This document shows positions 1-10,900 of a stretch of DNA of 64,000 nt, piece after piece. The translations under genes and the position numbers were made by a program. Source of the stretch: Anaeramoeba flamelloides (lineage: Eukaryota > Metamonada > Anaeramoebidae); the NCBI GenBank assembly GCA_027625915.1, contig JANTQA010000012.1:16826501-16890500 (forward strand), in the 5' to 3' direction. The notes under the pieces were generated by a model that saw nothing but the letters and a program-made list of their open reading frames with translations, did no database searches and was not told the DNA's origin. Position 1 is the first letter of the stretch. Every line of letters begins with the position of its first letter.

Positions 1-499
1 TATCACAAATTGAAGATTTGAATTTATTGACTTTTTTTATCAATTTGTTTGTCAATTTCTAAAACCAAAAAATAAATAAGAATTATTTGTTTTTTGATTT
101 TATTAAAAAAATTCTGGTTTATTTTCAACTTTATTAATCATTTAATTGTTTCTTATACAATACGATTTTCTTATGAGAAAATCAATTTTTAAGTGTTTTG
201 AATTTTTATAAACTTAATATCATAATAAATGGCCAAGTTTTTATTTATTTTTATTTTTATTTTTATTTTTACCCTTTTTATTTATTATTGGTTGATAAAA
301 ATTATTTCTTTTTTACAAAAATGAATATTAAAATAGTAATTTTTTTATTATAATGGATAAATACAATTAATAAAAAGATTTATTGTTAAAATTTGAATTT
401 TTAATGTGTCAAAGATTTTGAAACGGAGTTTAGTATGGTTGTTATGGTTGTAATAATTGTTCATATCTAAGACATAACCTGTTATAAAATGATACTTTT

Positions 500-960
500 C
501 CCGTAAAAGAGACACAGTTTTGATGGGTGAATTACATGTGTTTAAAGTTTTTAAATAGATATCCGGAGAAAAAAATTGAATCTAGAAATTTCAAAATTGT
601 AATTATTTTTTCACCTTTCTCCACATTATCTTTTTTTCCTTTTTTTTGTAATGCCTAATTAATTAACAATTTTTTTTTATTATTATAGATCTATAATCAC
701 CGAAAAAAGTAAATTGGTGTTACTCTAATGTTATTTTAAGATGCTTGAAGTAGTGAGAATTTTCGTAAAAAAATCATTTTTTTTTCTTTTAGGATTTTAT
801 TTGATTTTCCTTTGAAAATCAAAATGAACAGTATTTTTTTTTACAATTTTTTTGGTTAGAATTTTAGTTTTTTTCAATTTTTAAAAAAATATTGAAATTA
901 ATTCGATTTATTAAATAGAAATATCAAGAATTCATCAATAGATATTATTCTACATAAGCC
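500..960. repeat. Dispersed repeat, copy 1
   Basis: This stretch resembles 21120-21510 in the same orientation. Shared landmarks in order are a 'gtttaaag' block, 'gaaatttcaaaattg', a T-rich run, a short 'gatct.ta.tcac' block, 'ttactctaatgttatttt' versus 'ttattttaatgttatt', and 'tcaaaatgaacagtattttt'. No coding capacity or clear terminal repeats are visible, so the class is unknown. Confidence 0.5.
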
Positions 961-1074
961 AAATTTCAAAATAAAAGGCAAACTTTATTATTATTATTAT
1001 TTTCTTTTTTCATTTGTTTTTCCAAAAATAAAATGATTTAAATATATTTTTATTTGATTTTTTTCTATTTTTTC

Positions 1075-1299
1075 CCTTGTTGAATTTCCTTTTTATTGGG
1101 AAGAAGAGTTACTAAGGAGAAAAATCAAGTGTGTACCTACTAATAATCGAAGAACAGAAACTAGCCGGTATGGGTAACTTGAAAATAATAAGAAAAGACT
1201 AAAACAAAAACTGGAACAATCAAAAACGATTGGATCAAAAAGAAAAAAAATGGCAGCTACTAAACAACTACCTCTCAACGAAACATTCACGATTTCTTA
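1075..1299 (+). pseudogene. Basic ORF interrupted by one in-frame TAA
   Basis: One plus-strand reading frame is open across this stretch except for a single TAA after the codons for SRYG. It encodes a basic protein with segments such as EEELLRRKIKCVPTNN, NNRRTETSRYG, then LENNKKRLKQKLEQSK and GSKRKKMAATK, ending at TAG. Base composition is clearly richer than the flanks, as expected for an exon. The stop begins a 24-nt GT...AG segment whose removal would keep the frame. That is shorter than any other intron inferred here, so simple decay is equally likely. The NNRRTETSR block recalls the basic region of bZIP proteins, but the heptad leucines that should follow are weak. No start codon is assigned and the family is not recognised. 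Confidence 0.3.
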
Positions 1300-1442
1300 G
1301 AAATAATTAAACTACAAAATTTTAAATAAAAGGATTGTGCCTGTTTTAATGAGTGTTCTTGATAAAAATGGACAGTTTGTTTTTTTTTTTTGATTTTTTA
1401 TTAACTGTCAAAAAAAATATTTTTTTTGTTTACTAACTTGCT

Positions 1443-1474
<32 letters not shown>

Positions 1475-1909
1475 CTTTTTAATTTTTCTTTTTGTTTTTT
1501 CAACCAATAAAAAATTGGAACCTGCTCGATTCCAAAATATTTTTTTTTCTTTATCATCTAAATTACTAATTTACGATTAGTAATCAGAGCTGTAAGAGGA
1601 TCTTTGATCACCCCCTTCAACCAATATATATATATATACAGACTTGGACATTTAGAGAAATCATGGAATTTTTCACATTATGAGAAAAAATTCCTCTAAA
1701 AAATTTAAATAGAGAAATTTTTTTCACAACTTGAGTAAAAAAAAAATAGATAAAAAATAGATAAAGTTTCTTTATTTTCTTATTTTTTTTGAAAAAAAAT
1801 ATGAGAGAAGAACATAGATAGAACTATAAAAAAGATCAAGAATCAAAAATAAAAAAAAATTGTATTTAAAGTATTTTATTTTTTTCGATAATTAAAACGA
1901 AAAAATGCC

Positions 1910-3560
1910 TCAGTTTGAATTGTTTCTAATTTCATTAAAGTTCTTTTTGTTGATTGTATATTTTTCACAATCGGAAAAAAACCTTTCCACTTCAGTTGAG
2001 GTTGGTTGAATTGATAACAAATCCAAGACATATTTACTTAAGCATGGAAAAATATTTTTCATACTTAACCAAAAAATGTATTGGACTTTGAGTTTGGATT
2101 GTTTCAAGTGTTTTCAGATAATGTTGAAACCTTAACCATTCTCCCAAAATTGAACCATTAATATATTCCAAAATTTCAGGTATGGGCAAATCTTCTTTTC
2201 GAATATTTGGTAAAATGTTTTCAGGGCTAAACCAGTAGTACATTTTAATTACATCATCAGCAAGGTTAATTCTTGTTTCATATTGTTGTATACGCGTGAA
2301 AAAAAATTTAATTTTATCTTTTGTTTCTCTGTATTGTGGTTTTTCTGGCACAAAGTTATAAAAATTTTTGTATTCTAATTGAAAAAATAAATTTTTAAAA
2401 TTTATCCAATTTTTTATTGTCTGGTTAGAGATGCAGTGCGCTTGTAACCCTTGTATCAGTGGTAGAATAAAAGAAGCAATGTATTCTATAAAAACCAATT
2501 CTTCTAAGAAAATTTTACTTGAAAGATGTTCAATCAAGATGTTTGACGTTTTTGAGCGTTCTTCTAATTGAATAAATTGTTTCAATTTGTCTTTATTATG
2601 AAGCACCTCAATACATGTTTGTAACCAAGTTCCCCAGCGTGTAAGACAAGGTAAAGAAATCAATTTACCATTTTTTTTGTAACCATCTTCTTTTTTCTTC
2701 CTGCTTGTTTTCCAGCTTTAAAAAATTTTTTAAGCTTGGAACATACCAGATTTGCAAGATCAAATGAATCTATCAACTTAGCGCTTATTAAATGTAATGT
2801 ATGGCATGCACATATGATATGTTTGATTTCACAAACTTTTGTTAAAGTCTTCCCCAATTTGCAACATACGGGTGCACCATCAGATACAAGTGCTGTTATC
2901 TTTTTTAAATGGAATTTCATAATATTCTAAAGATTTTCGAATAAAAAGTTCCATATTTGTTGCTGTCATCTCTTGTATTTCATCAAGTTCTAAAACCCAC
3001 GTATCTGTTGAAGTAGCAGCTAATAACGCAACTAGTGGCCGGGATAAACGATCTGTTGCCTCATCAATTATTAAACAGAAAGATTTATCTTTTAGTTTAT
3101 GTTTCAAGGTTTTTTTTTCATCGTCGAGTAATTGTGGTAGAGTTCTTCGGACAGTTGTTCTCGATGGAAAAGTATGGACCGATCTAATCATTGGTAGATT
3201 TTGAACTTGGAACAAGTGTTGTGCCATGTTATAAGATATTCCAGATTTTAATAATATCTTGACAATATCTGATAACGAGCCAAGCGTGTGTGTTTGTAAC
3301 ATTTTAAGTGCATTGCAATGTTTTGATGAAGTAAAGTGTCGTTCCATATTATATTTGATGGCAGTGATAACTGAATTACATTGGGTACATTGAACAAAAT
3401 AATTTTCATTCAAAAACAAAGGTTGATTATCTACATTTTTTATTAGAATGAAATTCGAAAATGTTTCATCCTTTAACCAACTTTCAATATTTTGCAGTTT
3501 TCTTATATCTTCTCCAATTCTTGTTTGTATTGTTTTTTATAAGTTTACCATTGCTAATTT
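1910..3560 (-). pseudogene. hAT-like transposase, frameshifted
   Basis: Reading down the minus strand, the frame opens near 3560 and carries a BED-type finger (CTQC then H and H near HFTSSKH). A DUF659-like catalytic core follows (FCLIIDEATD, then TALVSDGAPVCC and CACHTLHLIS), then a TRW motif (CLTRWGTWLQ). The C-terminal hAT dimerisation signature PTSTEVERFFSDC is near 1980. The product jumps frame near 2905, 2680 and 2040. The first two jumps lie in or next to A/T homopolymer runs, so they could be decay or sequencing slips. The order of domains and the TIRs around them make hAT the best call. The element is probably inactive as written. Confidence 0.8.
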
Positions 3561-3604
3561 CTGTTTTGAGCCTCACTCTTCTCTTGGATGGTAAACATAA
3601 TGTT

Positions 3605-4395
3605 TCAGAATTGGTTTCTTTTTTCAATTTGTATTTCTTCTGCCTTTGATTGATCAGTCACTTGATTGTTATTTGGTCTACTGCTTCTTTCTTTGGTAAT
3701 TGCTGGTATGTTGCTCTTTCCATTCCCCTTGCATCTGCTTGTTATCTTCTTCTTTTCCTTTTCTTTTTCCTTGCACTTCTGCTTGCTTTTGATCACTGGA
3801 TCGTGCTTCACATTCTTCTTGCACTTCTTCTCAACATTGATTGTTGTATCACGAGTATCACCCATGTTGCCCTTACTCTTCATCTTCTTTTTGTTATCTT
3901 CAATGCATTTGCTCTTCTTCTTTGCTTTGTTCTTCTTCTTTTCCTTGCTCTCTCCGTTGCTGTCTTGGTTACCCTTGATCGCAACTTCTTTTTTTTGAAC
4001 ATTTTCTTCTTTTTCATGTATCTTCACGTTTGGGTCCTTGTTTTCATCCAAATACCCATCAAGTTCAAGGGCCTTCGGAACCAAACTCCTTATATGATCT
4101 ATCAACATAGTTTCTACGTGAGTAACTCCAGTGAGACTTCTTCGGCGCGGGATACGTCGCATCCTTTCTTTCTTGATTACATTCGTCGTCTTCTTCTTCG
4201 ATGAATGTTTCTTCTTTTTCGAAAAATGTTTTTTCTTCTTCGATGAGTGCATCTTCTTTGATGTATGTCTCTTCTTCGACGACTGCCTATTCTTCTTAGA
4301 TCTATGGTTCGACCGTCTCTTTTTTTAAAAAGTTGTACAAAGTTACTCCTTTTATTCGGCTCAGTGGATATTTTACGTTTCTTTCTTGTTGTCAT
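3605..4395 (-). CDS. Lys/Arg-rich protein carried inside the hAT element
   Basis: A minus-strand ORF of 215 codons (3605-4252) is extremely rich in lysine. It has tandem SSKKKKH-type units at its start, a short less biased segment (VETMLIDHIRSLVPKALEL), and then long KEKEKKK tracts. A second frame starting at 4395 (MTTRKKRKISTEPNKRSN) overlaps it and probably represents its true N-terminus, implying one frame change near 4300. It lies between the element's TIRs and upstream of the transposase on the same strand, so it may be a second element gene, a passenger, or the transposase N-terminus. Low-complexity composition makes homology unreadable by eye. The open plus-strand frames here are antisense shadows of the repeats. 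Confidence 0.45.
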
Positions 4396-5353
4396 CTCTA
4401 TTATGATAATAAATAAAAAAAATCAAAAAAAAAAAAAAAATTAAAAAAAAAAAAAAAAGAAACAAAAAAAATCAAAAAAATCAAAAAAAATCAAATCAGT
4501 TCAAAAAAACTTTCAAAAAAAAAAAAAAAAAAAAAAAAAGATAAGAGGAAATAAACAAAATTACCAATTCAGAACAATAAAAAAAAATGATTTTCAAAAT
4601 GTGAAATTTGTTTAAATTCGATTTGAATTAGAATTTTATAATTCGAAACTGGATTGTTTAGAGTCAAATAAACTCGAATTACTACTCTAAATTCCTCTAA
4701 GAAATTTCTCAAAAAGAAATGACGTATAATTTTTCTTCACAAAAAGAAAATGACTCAGTTTCTATTTAGAGTAAAAAAAAATTTTCTACTCTAATTTCTT
4801 TAAAGCAATACTTCTATCATGAAATATTACTTCTATCCATTGTCTCGGACAAGGAGGAAAAATGATGATAGTGTAACATTTTTTTAATTAGAGAAATCTC
4901 TTTCTCTATATTTCTGATCATTTTTCCTCATTTTGTCCAAGTCTGTATATATATATATATTAATCTATATTGATTATTATCTCTAAAAACATTTTAGTAA
5001 AATACCTTATTATTCAAAAAAAAAAAAAAATCTATTATATTTTTTTCGATGAAAAATCTACACCTATTTTTGAAATTAATTTTATTTTTTAGTTTTTTCT
5101 TTGTTCGTAAATAATAAGAAATAATTAATATTTGGAAATTTTTGGGAAAAATTGATGAAAAAACATGTTTATTGGATCATTGTACTATATAATTAATATC
5201 CAAATTTTAATTATTCCAATAACTTAGAAATAACCAAAGATTAAAAGTATCAATAATTTTTTAGATTTATTAATTATGGTCATAATTAAATATTCTCATT
5301 TTATCGAAATTTTGTTAATTAATTGCCCAAAAAAATTTAATTGAAAAACAATA

Positions 5354-5551
5354 CAGTCAGTTTCACTTTTAAGGCACAAACTTACAACCAAATTTAAGGC
5401 ACAAAAAAAAATCTCAAATTAAAGCACAAAATTCAGATTCCAGTAAAAATTATTTGTAAAAATTAAAATTCCAAATTTTGTGCCTTAATTTGAGATTTTT
5501 TTGTGCCTTAAATTTCGTTGTAAGTTTGTGCCTTAAAAGTGAAACTGACTG
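5354..5551. mobile_element. Tc1/mariner-type MITE (CAGTCAGT family), copy 1
   Basis: This is a 198-bp near-perfect palindrome bounded by TA on both sides. Arms of about 90 bp begin CAGTCAGTTTCACTTTTAAG and contain repeated 'aaggcacaaa' and 'ctcaaatta' blocks. TA flanks and CAGT ends are typical of non-autonomous Tc1/mariner elements. A second copy lies at 60598-60793. Confidence 0.8.
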
Positions 5552-5553
5552 TA

Positions 5554-6794
5554 TTAAAAATACTAATTTAACAGTATTTCAGAATTCAGATTTAGGAACT
5601 AAAATAATAAAAATATTAAAGTAGGAATGTGATTCATTTTTAGAACTTTCCCCAAAGATAATTATTATTTTTACGTTAATTTAAAGATTGACTAAATAAT
5701 TCTGAATATAAAACACTAGATTAATTATTTTATTCTACATCTTCAATAATTACTTGCTTCCACGATTAAGTTGTCTTGTCTCAAAATAATTTTAACAAAA
5801 TATATTTTTTTATGTATGAAAATAGGGTTTGTATACATATTGATTTTTTTAGCTATTAATCTACATTAGAACTAAAATAAAATTTTTTTTTTTTTTGATA
5901 GCTAAGCTAGGAAAATGAGAAAAATAACTTTTTTTCTAGTCATCTTTATCTTGAACTATTTCCAGAAAAAAATATTTGTTATATATTACTCTACTGATTA
6001 TTAGTATTATTGTTGTTTTTTTTTTCTCTCTCTCACCTTTATTTAGAAATTAATTCTCTAATTTTGGTTGTGGTCTTAGAAAATCAAAAATAGAAGATAC
6101 AAGTAAAATATAGAAAAAGTTGAAATTTCTCAAGATCTCGATTAACCATTTAAATTTTTTTTTTTTAAAAAAAAAATAGAATTCACAAGGTGTTGTTATT
6201 GACCCATTCAATTTATTTTGAGAGTTTATAGAGGGTGGAGAAAATACTATTTTAAAAATATTGGAATTTTGAAATAGTTAATTTTGTAGTTGGGATTCTT
6301 TTATTTTTAAAAATTTTCTTAGAATTTAAACAAAAATTTTAGCTTTAATGATCTAAAATAAATGAATAAATTAACTTTAAAGAATTTTTTTCTATTTGAT
6401 TTTATTTTTTTCTATTTAATTAATTTCCATGATTAAAGATCCTCATTTTTAAATAATATTAACCCAATTACTTTGACTACTTGTTTTGACAACAAAAAAA
6501 AATATTTTTCTTTATTGGTGTTATAAATATCACCCTATCTTGAAAAAAAATATTACTTATTTTCTCAACTTCCCACCAACAAAGACTATTATTTCAACTT
6601 CAAAGTCTTAGATTAAGATGGCTCAATCTTAAAAAATGCCTTGAAATTGTAGATTTTTATCAAAAATCATTAAACATTTTCACAAATGGATGCCCATTTT
6701 TTAATGTATGAGAAATCTTATCACAAATATTTCGTAAATCATATTTTCAATATGTTTGATAACATTTTTATTATATTAAGTTTCCCTTTAAGGT
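5554..6794. other. Intergenic, no gene seen
   Basis: AT-rich sequence with homopolymer runs and stops in all frames. I see no convincing exon, RNA gene or terminal repeat. Confidence 0.4.
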
Positions 6795-7105
6795 ATAACA
6801 AACTTTGTTCCAGTCAAAGAGACAAACATAGTTTTCAAATATCAATTATTTTATATCATTGACCTTTGAAGATTAAATAAAAAATAATTAGAATAATAAA
6901 TCACAAAGAATATTGGATATACACGTGAAATAAAACTAATCATTCAATTGATTGTCTCAAAAATTGAAAAACCCTATTTTTTGGGGACTTATTGAGAAAA
7001 ACAACAATGTTCATTCTGATCTCCTATTGAAGATCTAATAGAATTTCAATAGTAATCAAAATTATTTCTTGACTTTCATTTTCACTTTTTATTTTGAAAC
7101 ATGTA
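6795..7105 (+). repeat. Partial copy of the element-B repeat
   Basis: Begins 'taacaaactttgttccagtc' and follows the first 300 bp of the element at 31291-32012 (shared 'ttcaaatatcaattatttta', 'ttgaagat/aacaaataa', 'aaattgaaaaac'). No matching right end was found. The sequence just beyond (about 7090-7160) resembles 55895-55960, another dispersed repeat. Confidence 0.45.
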
Positions 7106-7993
7106 TTAAACTTTCCTGCATCCATTATTTTGACAAGAGTATTTTTTTTCGTTTTTATTAATTTTGGTAGAAAATAAATAATTTTAAAGTCTGTTAAATT
7201 CATCCAATAAATCTTTATTTCTGAAGAAGTATTTCAAAAATATCCTATTTCCCAAAACAAAAACTCAAGAATTTGATAAATTAAACGAAATATAGAATTT
7301 TAAATTCATTTTGAAAATTCTTTCGAAATAAAAAGTAGTACATTAATCAAAAATTTTGAAAATTTATTATTTTTAACTGAAGAATTTTTAAAAATAAACC
7401 ATACTAAAGAAAAAGTAAGTATATTAAATTTTACCGATAAGATCAAGCAATAAATGATTTTTATTTGTATTTTTTTGATCAATTTTTTCATTTTTTTGAA
7501 TTCTATTTTTTTATTGGCATGTATTTATGTATTACTATGATATTTAATATTTCACGACCCCTGTTTATTACAACTTTCCATATTTATGGTTCAAGAAATG
7601 ATTTGAAGAATTTAGTTTTTCATAAACTTTTATTATTCCAAATTTGAAATGTACATACCCCCTTAAATAGAAAGTTTTTCAAGGTATTACTTTTCCATTT
7701 TTTAAAAAGATAAGGTTTACTTATCAAAGCCTGCTTATTTTAGTCGATTAATTTTATTAAGAACACATTTCATAAGGGGATTTCAAATGAAAACTCTCAA
7801 AATTTAATTATGTTGAAAACCTTGTATCAAACAAACTATCTTGCTTTTCCCTTTTCTAAATACTAAAATGAGATTTCCAAAGAAACAAGAAGAATTCATT
7901 TTTTGTTTTTTTATTCTCTCAACACAAATATTTTCTTTTTTGCTTTGTTCTTTATCAAAACAATTTTTTTTTTTTTGATTAAAGATCTTCTGT

Positions 7994-10900
7994 ATGAACC
8001 CTCTTCATGAAAAGCATAAAAAAGGATTTCAACAAAAATTAGAAGGACTTCGTTTTAAAACAAAACAATTACAAAAAACTATCCAATCTTATCGAACTGT
8101 CTTAAGTGGTGCACATATCTATCAAAACAAAGCAGAAAATAAAATAAGGTTTCTGTGGTCTGAGTTACATCGGATGAATAACCATTGTAAAAGGTTAGGA
8201 AGCCAAAAGCTAATTTCCAATGAGGAATATAATGAATTTAAAATTGAATTGATTAATCAACGTGTTTTTTTACGAACGCTTAGAGCAATGTTACCAAACA
8301 AAACAAGGTTTGATCTTTAATTTGTTTTTTTTTACAAACACACTCCCTAATGGAAGGTGGTGTTCAATTTTTTTACCAATTTAGTTTTTTTGTTACCTAA
8401 AAGAACGAATTTTTGAAAAAAAAATTCTAATTATTTTACAACTCTGAAAAAATAAATCTTTTTTTGTACCACAAACCTTTTTTGGTCTACTTTTGAATAC
8501 AACCAAAACAATTTTGATCAGGACAAATAAAAAAAAATTATTTCTCACAACATCAGTATTTCCGATCTCTCTCTTTAATAAGCAAACACACACACCATCA
8601 AAAATTTTAACTTTTTTATTTTGTCCGAATTGAATCTTTTAAAAATAATTTGTCAAGGCATTATTATCTACCACAGGGAAATCTAAAGATTGAAACGTGT
8701 TGTTTTAGAATGTAAATCGTTTTGGTGTTCCAGGGATCAAATGTCTCAAAAAATTGATAAGTCAAATGTTCTATTTGTTGATCTTATCAAATTACAAAAG
8801 ATCCATTGTCAAAGTAAAAAACCAGACAATTTTAAAAAAATATTTGAATATTGATAACAAATTTAAAGGTTGGAACATCAATCTAAAGACTTCAGAGTTG
8901 AAAAATATCTTTCTTAAATTTGTCTCAAAATGTAGATTAGTAGCTAAAAAATTCGATTTTTTTTAAATAATTAATTGACTAATGGATTATTTTGACGAAT
9001 TACTTCTGAAATCTTGGAAATTAATTGGAAATACAAACAGCTCTCGGAAAAAGGAAATTAAAATAATCTCTCTTTGGGTTTTTATGTTGATAATTGTTGA
9101 GTAAGTCCTTGAAATTAAATAATTAATTGAAAAAATGTTTATTTTTAGGGATTATTCCAAATATGAATTTTTAAATACTGGAAATACAATTATTTTGGTT
9201 TCAATCTTTCGATTTGAAAAAGTAATTAAAAAAAATAATTTCCAAAGACAAAGTCTTTAATTGTGATCATTAGTAATAAATGCATTAATTTATAGTTCAA
9301 TAATATTTCTCAGACATTTTCTAGAGCCATTTGAATTATAGAAACCATTTGAACCAAATAGAGCACTGATATTATTTACTTTCAATTACACCATACTTTT
9401 ATTTTTTGGGCCGATCTATTGTGACACTAATCCCTTAAAAGCAAAATATTTGGGAAATGAAAAAGTTCAAAAGTTTGGTTTTCTCGTGTCTTTGTATAAA
9501 GGATTTGTTTGAAATTGAAAAAAAAAAGAAATTTTCAAATTTTGAAATACCTTTTTTTTAAAACAGTACATTTTTGGAAAGAATCAATTTAGTTTCGATT
9601 AATAAAATGAAGAAGATTTGGTACTGCTAAATGAGAGAATATTAGCCTTTACCGAAAATAAAGTTACAGAAGGCAAAACTCATCCATCATTTTTTGAATT
9701 TTTTTGGTTCATACTGATAAATTCAAATAAATATCTGAAAATTTTCAATTCATTTTCTACTTTACATATTTTTTTTACCATAGCTCTGAAGAAAGCATTT
9801 TATTCTTTTAAATGTTAAAAAACTTTTTAAAATTGGTTGTGGTTCAAAAATATTCTTTCTCTTGAGTTGTTTTAAAAGTTGAGAGATGAGATTATAAAAT
9901 CGGAAATTGAACTAAAAATTATATTAAATTTATTTGAATTTATCAGTATAAAGCATGAAGGTTCCATTTTGCTAAAAAATGATGTGTACTCTTTTTTAAC
10001 TGTTATTTCTGTAATTTCCTTGAAAAAATTATTTTTAATCATTCTTTATTTTTTAATAATCTTTTTTGAGAAGGTTTCAAAGAAAAAAAAACCCAATAAT
10101 TTTAATTAAAGGAGTTGATAAGAATTAGTAATTAAATAAAAATGATCCAATTCTCACAACCTATTTGTAATTGAGAGATGAAACAAACTCTTCTTTTATT
10201 TTTAAAAAAAGAATATTTGGAGTTTGATCAAAAATTACTCTTTCAAAAATTAAAAAACAGTTTTTGTAGAAAAGGGGAAAATAGAAAACAAAATCAACTT
10301 TTCAAAAATTGGAAATATAACGGCCACTTAAAAAGCAATACATGATAAATAAAAGTAAATTTAATCAGAATAAATCAATATAAAAAATAATAAATAAAAT
10401 AAAAGGCTTTTTGAGAAGAAATTAATAGAACAATAATTGTTTTTTCATTTTTTTTTTTTTCAACTTTTTTAAAGCCAAACGAAGCATTAAATCATAGACT
10501 ATATTGGAAGAATATTGTTATTTTCAGATTTTATTTTTCAAATCTATATATCAAAAAAATCCCTTAATATTCAGAGATTTGAATGAAAAAAGAGAAAACA
10601 TTTGATCACATTTTCTTTTTTCCAATTCTTCCATAATATTCCTTTTATTTAGAATTGTCAATTCACCCAAAATATATCAATCTACACAAATAAACAAAAA
10701 AAATAAATCAAAAGTAAACATAAAATCTATTTATTTGAAATTTAGAAATAAAAAAAGGAAAATGAAAAGGAAGTGAAAATTAAAATGAAAAGGAAAATGA
10801 AAACGAAAATGAAGTGGAAATTTGTTCCCATTTGTTATTCAAATGCTAGTAATTACCTTCTTTTTATTTGAAAGTGATCTTTAATAACAAAAGTTAAAAT

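Larger units (their letters stand above)
1639..4945 (-). mobile_element. hAT-superfamily DNA transposon with TIRs
   Basis: A 12-bp terminal inverted repeat, CAGACTTGGACA at the left and its complement TGTCCAAGTCTG at the right, bounds 3307 bp. Both ends abut an 8-bp TATATATA, as expected for a hAT target duplication, but the target is a TA-repeat so this alone is not conclusive. Inside are a broken minus-strand hAT transposase and, upstream of it on the same strand, a lysine/arginine-rich ORF. Subterminal motifs of the form 'attcctctaa.aaattt' occur near both ends. Confidence 0.85.

Noticed and set aside
3650-4328. Long plus-strand ORFs rich in Phe/Leu
   Set aside because: Antisense shadows of the lysine-rich AAG/AAA repeats on the minus strand.
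8754-10109. Short plus-strand ORFs within the TMEM120 intron
   Set aside because: They lie in or near the T1 element copy, are not conserved in the other copies, and have intron-like composition.
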